DNA from: Myrica gale
Lineage: Eukaryota; Streptophyta; Magnoliopsida; Fagales; Myricaceae
DNA length: 64,000 nt
Direction of reading: 5' to 3'
Assembly (NCBI GenBank): GCA_963930655.1
Contig: OZ005600.1
Span: forward strand, 12,837,501-12,901,500
Positions 57,570-64,000 of this stretch are shown in pieces. Position 1 is the first letter of the stretch. Every line of letters begins with the position of its first letter. The notes under the pieces were generated by a model. That model was not told where the DNA came from. It ran no database searches and worked only from the letters and a program-made list of their open reading frames with translations. A program made the translations under genes and the position numbers.

Positions 57570-58340
57570 GGAAAGAAAAAGATTTGTTCAAGTTTCTAAC
57601 TAAATGTACAAAATTGGATAATGGAGTCCAAATCGAGAATGCTATATTCACCCTGTACAAGCTAGTTTCATAGCTAGCGCTCAGCGCCGAACGTCCCAAT
57701 CAGCAATCAGCAATCACCATCGATTATGTCTTCAACACTTCAAGTTGTAAAAGGGATTAAGTACGCACAGTAACCCGTGCAAACCCCATTATCGATACGC
57801 AAACAGTTCCATTGACATATTCATCGACGGTTTTCTTCCATGTGTCCTCAGAGTTCCTTCAATTTCTTCCACCATACACGCATTCTCTAAGGAAAGTGGA
57901 AAAAACCACGTACCAAATCTGTGAAATTTCATATATATTCCCTTTCTACTAGGGAGATGGGTAGGAATGAAGGTAGGATTTCAATCTAAAGGTGGTCAAT
58001 CGGGACGCGCGTTGGAGAGAGATTTTTTTAGGGCCCTCCTGGCCCGCCTTTGAAGTCCAACTCCGACATGTAGTAGAGACCATAATAAATGCTGAACTTA
58101 TTGCATAAATGAGAATTTTGATTGCATTGATCCATTACGTGCTACTTGTTTATCTGTTTGAGACCGGCGCGCACTCTTTGACGACGAGAAACATGCATGT
58201 TATGAAAGCGCTGGGACCATATGCAATAAGTATTGTTCACTATCTCTACGTAGAGTACCCGCCGCTTTTAATGTATAGGCCGGTTCGGTCAACTCTACCG
58301 ACACTCCAAATACCATTGAGTCTCTTTAATACACCAACGG
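57570..58340. other. Intergenic, no gene supported
   Basis: No coding features. A weak open frame continues from 58109 to 58510 without family hallmarks and overlaps the direct repeat below. Confidence 0.5.
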
Positions 58341-58475
58341 CTTGTCAACGATGGAAACTGGATGTAGAGACCGTTGACGTTATATCCATACATACATGGA
58401 ATCATGGCTACGCATATATATGTGTCTTGTCAACGATGGAAACTGGATATGTAGAGATTGTTGACGTTATACATA
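58341..58475. repeat. Direct repeat, period 85 bp
   Basis: CTTGTCAACGATGGAAACTG occurs at 58341 and 58426, each followed by a TGTAGAGA..GTTGACGTTATA block. The spacer holds TACATGG/ATATAT repeats. Confidence 0.8.
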
Positions 58476-58939
58476 GATGGATACCATACGCATACATGTG
58501 CCCCATGTAGCTTTTTGATAATCTTATTAAACAGATCTCTTTTTTTTTTTCCCTAGCCAATCAAGCATTTTATTTCTCTTTATCTTTTTTTTTTTGGTTA
58601 AGCATCAAGCATTTATTCTCATATGGGAGAATCATGCAATGGCGTGATACAAAATGGAAGGCCCATAGGGTCAGGTCACCGGACTAAAAGGCTCAAGACC
58701 CATTACAGGGAGCAAAGCGGGCTTACATCCAGATTGGGTGCATGGACCCAAGACCTAAACCCGGATCAAGGGATTAGGCTAAGACATCCCTGATCTAGGG
58801 ATCTGGAGATTCAACCTGGGGCCAAAGGCACCAACAGAACACAATATACATGGCGGTGGCGTCAGTTGCCGGAACTGAAAATAATCACGGCAAACCATTA
58901 TCCAGATCACTGAAACTCGAGGATTTGTTTTTTAAAAAA

Positions 58940-59640
58940 ACAAGGTACATATTCCCAAGGATGATCAGTGTGCATTTACTCTTAATGCAGCTATAGTGCT
59001 GGATACTCCGTCGTTTTGGAGGAATAAGGTCATCCATCAAAAGGCCTCTGTTTCGATTATGATCAGAATGGTGAGATAGATTTTTAGAACATTCACAAGC
59101 GTGGCGTGTTTCGGCGATATCAAATGGGAAGGTGTGGTGCCCTCCTATACAAGGTCAGTTGAAGTGTAATGTTGCTGTGGCTTGTCGAAACGGGATAATT
59201 GTAATAGTTGTTGCCTTAGAGACTGGTCTCTAGAGGCTCTCTCTATCTTTTGTATACGGAGCAAATTCTCAGCGTTAACCCCTCTTATGAGTGAATCTTC
59301 TGCGCTTGTGGCTGCAACTTCTTTAGCCTCTCATTCTGATTGGCGTGAAACAGATTTTGAAACAAACTGCCTTACTCTCAGTCAAATGGTTCTGGATGTT
59401 TCTATATCTCATGGTCCGTTAGTGGATTTCATTTCTTCCTTGCGGGAGTTTTTTTGAGTATAATCTTTGTTGCAGTCTTGCTTGGATTCCTCTGCAAAGG
59501 AATTGCCTTGCATTGTCTACTTGTAGTTTCGGAGTTCTTAATTCTTCTTGTATTCCTGCACATGTTTTAGTGCAGGACTGAGACTGCGTTGTTTGTTTGT
59601 TTTGTTGATACTTCTCTTGATCAGAAGAAAAAAAAACTAA
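58940..59640 (+). pseudogene. 5'-truncated LINE remnant with RNase H domain
   Basis: The frame pieces read AFTLNAAIVLDT..FWRNKV and then PPIQGQLKCNVAVAC, the start of the LINE RNase H domain. They end with ESSALVAATSLASHSDW and ETNCLTLSQMV, the late RNase H region. Stops and frameshifts separate them. An A-run (about 59627-59636) after CTTGATCAGAAG marks the 3' end. The domain arrangement resembles the LINE fragment in the BAP31 intron. It lies about 0.28 kb downstream of the SKU5-like gene's stop codon. Confidence 0.72.
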
Positions 59641-59674
59641 GGATTAAATTTTGCTACAGGAAAGGGATTTCATT

Positions 59675-59697
59675 GGGGGGGGGGGGGGGGGGGGGGG
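59675..59697 (+). repeat. Homopolymer of 23 G
   Basis: An unbroken run of 23 guanines in AT-rich DNA, 225 bp beyond the stop of the minus-strand SKU5-like gene. Its length is unreliable in most sequencing data. Confidence 0.85.
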
Positions 59698-59922
59698 AAT
59701 ACAAGTTCTGTTATAAGTTGAGTAGCTTTAATGACTTTGGTTCAGAAACGAATGAAAGAAACAATTCTTGCGAAGAGAGATCAAATAACTGTTTAAAGAC
59801 AAGGGTGTAGAAGGGCTCGAGTCCAGCCCCAACTGCATACTGCCGAGACACCACTCCTAGTTCACATCCAAGACACTGGCACCCTCTCGTGACAGTTTCT
59901 AAAAAAACCCACTTATGCCGGT

Positions 59923-62900
59923 CTACAGAGGACGAGTGCGGTGGCCTACTGCCCGCCCACAGAGAAGAGCATTGCTTGGGATTGGATATTCGTCTCTCCA
60001 AGAATTTGCAGGAGAATAGACACGGAGATAGAATTGCTGTCCCAAATATTGGCGAGCCCAGTTCTCAGACCTCACATTCCACATTCCCACGTTGTCCAAA
60101 GGCATGTAAACTGCAGTCCATGACATCGGATACACCTAACACAAGAACACGGTAAACAGATCCATCATTTCTTATTTCCTTTTTTAACATCACAGTGAGA
60201 ATCTATATATAGAAGAGCCAATTGGAAGCAAGAAGCATGTTCTATCACTTGAGGTGAATATGATGGGGTAGATACCAGAAGAACCAAGGAATCACTACAA
60301 TGCAAGGGCATCCTTTAGGTTGTCTGTACGTACAGAATTCAAATGGAAAATAGGAATAGAAATATAAAGTTCATGTGCAGGTGGAGGAAGTAAAAACTAA
60401 ATGAAGTTTGTAGTCTGCAATGGCCACCTAGCAGAAAGACACAATCCAAACCTTTGAATAATGTTCTACTGTCATCACATAGTATCTACATTCAGTCCAG
60501 TGGGGAAAAAAGAGGGAAAAAAACCCAATATATTGCTGCTCATAAACTTATGTATGCCCTAAACAGATTTGAATATCTACCTGAACAGTGCAACGAGAAA
60601 TTGTGTCTCTTAAATTGTAACTTAATCGGCTTGCAGGTGACCACTGACCTCCATCCATCCTGCACACGCCAAAATAATCATAACGTTCAGAGCTAACGAA
60701 TAAAAGAATAAAAGTTTTGCAACTTGTACTAGAACTTTCAACATCAAGAAAATTACAAAAAGGAATTTAAGCCTTCAACAGATGAGGCAAAATGAGCTCT
60801 GAGGGAATTTGGTTACTCGGCAAATACGGGGCCAGATAAACTTACCCCACGACAAAGAAGCTATGGCCATCTATGTGCCATGATTGCACAGTGTCTTCAG
60901 CATTTTCAAATACAATCTCAGTATAGCCTCTGAAATCAGCAGCCATGACGGAAGTCTGGAGGTAAGCACCACTACCAGTTGGACTGTCAGGGATGCTTCC
61001 AAGGGAAAATACCCCTGAGATTTTGAAGCAGTCAGCTAGCTTAAGTGGCGTATCAGCTGGGATGAAGGACACACTATTGACAGCATATCTCTGCATGCCA
61101 TTGATAATTGGAGCAGAGTTTGCAAGTCTGATTGTCTGAGTCGTGTTGATCATTCCGTAATGGTAAGAGCCTTGGGGATTAGGTCTTGGCCCATTTGCTG
61201 TGAGATTCCGTCTGATTTGATAAATGAAGAATAAGTAAGCTACTATCTGGCTATTGAAAAGTTTTAGGAATTATGTAGCATGTAACCTAGGCAACATAGC
61301 TACAACACCACCATACCATTTGAATAGGGCTTACACCTAGAGCTACAAGGTGACACAATCTTATTTGTACAAAAAGATCAGTTCAGGGAGTTCAAAGGAT
61401 TGATGCCAGTTATGAGGTTCATAAATAACAAGCAATTGCCCAAATCTTTCGTCCTATGTGCTTGCACTTATACAGAGTTCCAAGGACCGATGCAAGTTCC
61501 ATGGTTTTTAAGTAATAATGCGGTTCCAGTTATACAATTAGCATCCCAAAAATATAACAGAGGTTGCTACCTGATGGAGCGGGCTTGCTCTAGAGACCAA
61601 TCAATCTGAGTAGTTGGTCCGCCAGGGGGAGGGCCAGAGACACTTCCTGCTGAGTTACTATAACGAAAAATAGAAGTGGCTGAGAGCACTTGGGAGGTAA
61701 AACGACTTGAGACCACAATGTAGTAATCTTGTGCTGGTTGATCAGCTATAACCAATACAGAGTAGGATTGCCCCAAATGGATGTCAAGGGAATCATACGT
61801 GTTCTGTAGTGTGTGAGTTCCTTCCACCTCTACCAGGAGCATCTTGTGCCCCTGGATTCTGAAATTGATAGAGGTAGTAAGCCCCACATTGGATATCCGT
61901 AACCTGTATGTCTTGCCTGCTCAACAAGTTGGACAAGAACTCTATAAATAACTCTGTTATATGCATAAAAGTAATTAAGCCAATCTCTAGCATTCTCTGA
62001 ATCCCAATTAATTACCTTGATCAACTGTAAATGTGTAACTGTTTGAACCACGACCATTGATAAGAAGTCCATCAGGGAAGGGAAGATCACTCCCACTGTC
62101 TAAAATTGCTCTTAAATCCTGCAACATTCAAATTCACTTTAATTATGCAAGATAGATACAACAATAAATAATGATGCAGTTAAGATTTGTCATAAGCAAG
62201 CTACTCACGGTGTGATTTTTCTTGTACCAATCACCTGCCAAAATGGTGAAATCTCCAGCAGGAGGTGGGAAAGGTACAGGAATGACTGAGCGGCTAATGA
62301 TTTTGAATCCACCATACCCTCCTGCAGCCTTATGTAAGGCAAGGGAAGGGAAGTAAAAGTAGCTACCAATCTGATCCTTGACTTGGAGAACGTAAGTGAA
62401 GTTCTGCCCTGGTGGGATGGGGCAGTTTGTGCCATAGACTCCATCCTGCCACGAGTTCCTTCTCTGTTGTACACCATTCCTAAAGAAGAATCATATTACC
62501 TTATGATCAGCGGGATACATGATTTCCTTACAAAGCGTTGCCATACAATGGGCACCGTCATGGTGCTTTGCTTTGACAAGACTTAGTCAAATTTGTAGCA
62601 GATAGTTAAATTCGGCATCCCACAGTGCTTGTTCCATTTAAGCAACAAACACCATAAACTGAGGCTCCAAGGTTTCTTTCGCCCTGTTTAGAAACACTAA
62701 TCTTTTGACTTGCTTTATGGCCACAAATAAGAAAAAAAAGGATTGGAACTATCATTTGCCCGATCCAGTACATAGTAACCAACATGCCAAAAACTCGACT
62801 CCATTCAAACACTACTGCATAGTCTATGATTTATTGTTAAGAACTTAAAATTCCTCAAATACACATGGGACCCCATCTATTAAGATGGATCTAACTTTAG

Positions 62901-63801
62901 ACATAGATAATGACCAGCCCATGAACATTCATTTTAGGAAGTATGAGATAAACAAGAGGATAGGGTCCCCATCCAGAGGCAACATCTAACCCTCTCATTC
63001 GGACAACATGACATGACCACACACTACCGATGGGGTCTAAGGGGCAGGACTTAATGCAATGAAATCGGGCCATAGAAAATCTAGCAAAACAAACTTTTTT
63101 GAATATTGTCGTATATACAGGTCAAGTGGACATTAGAGAAGCTCACCAAAAAAACAAAAAACAAAAAAAGGAGACATTAGAGAATGTTAAAGCCAAAGAT
63201 AGGTTTAGGATGGTTATCACTCAAGACTACTTGATGTTTTTGGACCAAGAGATTAAATGACATTGATTTTGCAGTTTCAATTACTAAGCTAGGACTGGTG
63301 CAATGCATACGCAAAAGGGGTTCGCAGAAAATAGAAAATGTGCTTTGGCTAAAAAAATGTAGAACCCGTTTAAATGTAGTTCAACGCAAAACTACAATAA
63401 CAAGGAGAGAAAAGAAAAAGCACCAACCAAGAGATGAGGAAAGGCTCGTCCAAGCTATTGAAAACACTGATAATCAAGTTATCGTTGGTGGCAGACTCTA
63501 TCTGTGGCCCTGGAAATTGACCATTTATCAATATACCCTGTCATTTCGTCAAAAGTTCATACTTCAATAACCATTGAAATTATTTAACGACGTTGAAAGT
63601 CAAGAAAACAAGCGCAAACACGGAAGATGAAGGAGTAGAGCGGTAAGAAAAGGAGGAAGGTACCCGTTGTCTTTCACCAAGGGGGTAAATGTCACCATAG
63701 GTGACATTCCAATTATAGAACCTGTAAGGATCTTCCCCTCTTGTACAGGTCACCAGGAAGAAGACCAGTACGAATGCACAAACACTCCTATACTCTGGCA
63801 T
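59923..63801 (-). CDS. SKU5-similar monocopper-oxidase-like protein
   Basis: Eight GT-AG exons, in coding order: 63801-63664, 63537-63428, 62479-62209, 62118-62016, 61916-61571, 61211-60846, 60659-60581, 60135-59923. The phases close to 541 residues, the usual family length. The ATG at 63801 is used because the upstream in-frame codon is TTG. Residues 1 to about 23 are a signal peptide (VCAFVLVFFLVTCTRG), followed by EDPYRFYNWNVTYGDIYPLG. Three cupredoxin domains follow, with NGQFPGPQI, WNGVQQRRNSWQDGVYGTNC, LLINGRGSNSYTF, SWHIDGHSFFVVG and the C-terminal SWRDEYPIP. Where true multicopper oxidases have HWHG and HxH this protein has SWNG and YFP, so most copper ligands are missing, as known for the SKU5 family. 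SKU5 acts at the plasma membrane and cell wall in directional root growth. No GPI signal is visible at the RTRPL end. Confidence 0.95.
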
Positions 63802-64000
63802 CTCTCCCAAACCAAATGGATTCCTGGAGTAGAATGGAGGAATGGGACTTCAATGACAAAAGAGAAACCTTCAAAGAGAGAAAAATAGTAATAAATCTAT
63901 CTCTTCTTCCCCCTTTTTCTTTCTTTCTTGCTTTCCGTAAAGCTCAGATACAGACTCTACAGTCCTTTGTTTTTCTTCCACTTTGTTTTATCCTTTGAGA
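63802..64000. promoter_or_regulatory. 5' flank of the SKU5-like gene, cut by the window end
   Basis: This holds the probable 5' UTR, with pyrimidine-rich tracts on the plus strand (CTTCTTCCCCCTTTTTC). No TATA box is evident before the window ends. Confidence 0.4.

Noticed and set aside
58109..58510. Plus-strand frame of 133 codons
   Set aside because: It spans a degenerate 85-bp direct repeat and low-complexity TACATA sequence, and has no domain or signal.

Overview
The window is AT-rich nuclear DNA of a flowering plant, most likely a eudicot. It holds intron-containing genes with GT-AG borders, plant families (dirigent, SKU5-like oxidase, cell-wall glycine-rich protein), many plant hAT, LINE, TRIM and MITE copies, and a piece of plastid 23S rDNA. 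The sequence alone does not give the species.

Layout. 1-11.8 kb is a decaying tandem array of dirigent genes on the minus strand: a partial copy off the left edge, one intact copy (2021-2566) and a third copy broken by two insertions, one of them a 5.6-kb LINE with a 13-bp target duplication. A collapsed Ty3/gypsy remnant and a small hAT element lie between the copies. 11.9-19.2 kb is gene-free and holds hAT elements, a long-inverted-repeat element and a TRIM whose left LTR carries a hAT. 19.3-23.3 kb is a two-exon BAP31-like ER protein gene (minus) whose intron holds a LINE fragment with a 56-bp inverted duplication and a MITE. 24.1-29.0 kb is a 4.9-kb hAT transposon encoding a BED-finger transposase broken by three lesions; upstream of that gene lies a striking array of the palindrome TGTCGACA. 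29.0-32.5 kb is intergenic with MITEs.

33.15-37.53 kb is a complete 14-exon gene for mitochondrial 2-oxoglutarate dehydrogenase E2 (plus). Facing it tail to tail, 39.11-48.43 kb is a complete 16-exon RAD16-type SNF2/RING helicase (minus). 48.8-54.2 kb is again transposon-rich: a Tourist-like MITE, a hAT transposase remnant, plastid 23S rDNA, a hAT nested in a hAT, and an inverted-repeat element with an 84-bp duplication. 55.9-56.8 kb is a secreted glycine-rich protein (minus). 58.9-59.6 kb is a truncated LINE, and 59.92-63.80 kb is a complete 8-exon SKU5-similar monocopper-oxidase-like gene (minus).

The housekeeping genes do not form a pathway. Dirigent, glycine-rich and SKU5-like proteins all act in the cell wall or apoplast, but nothing here shows that they are co-regulated. 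Exon models were built by eye from splice sites, reading-frame continuity and family recall. No alignment or search could be run.
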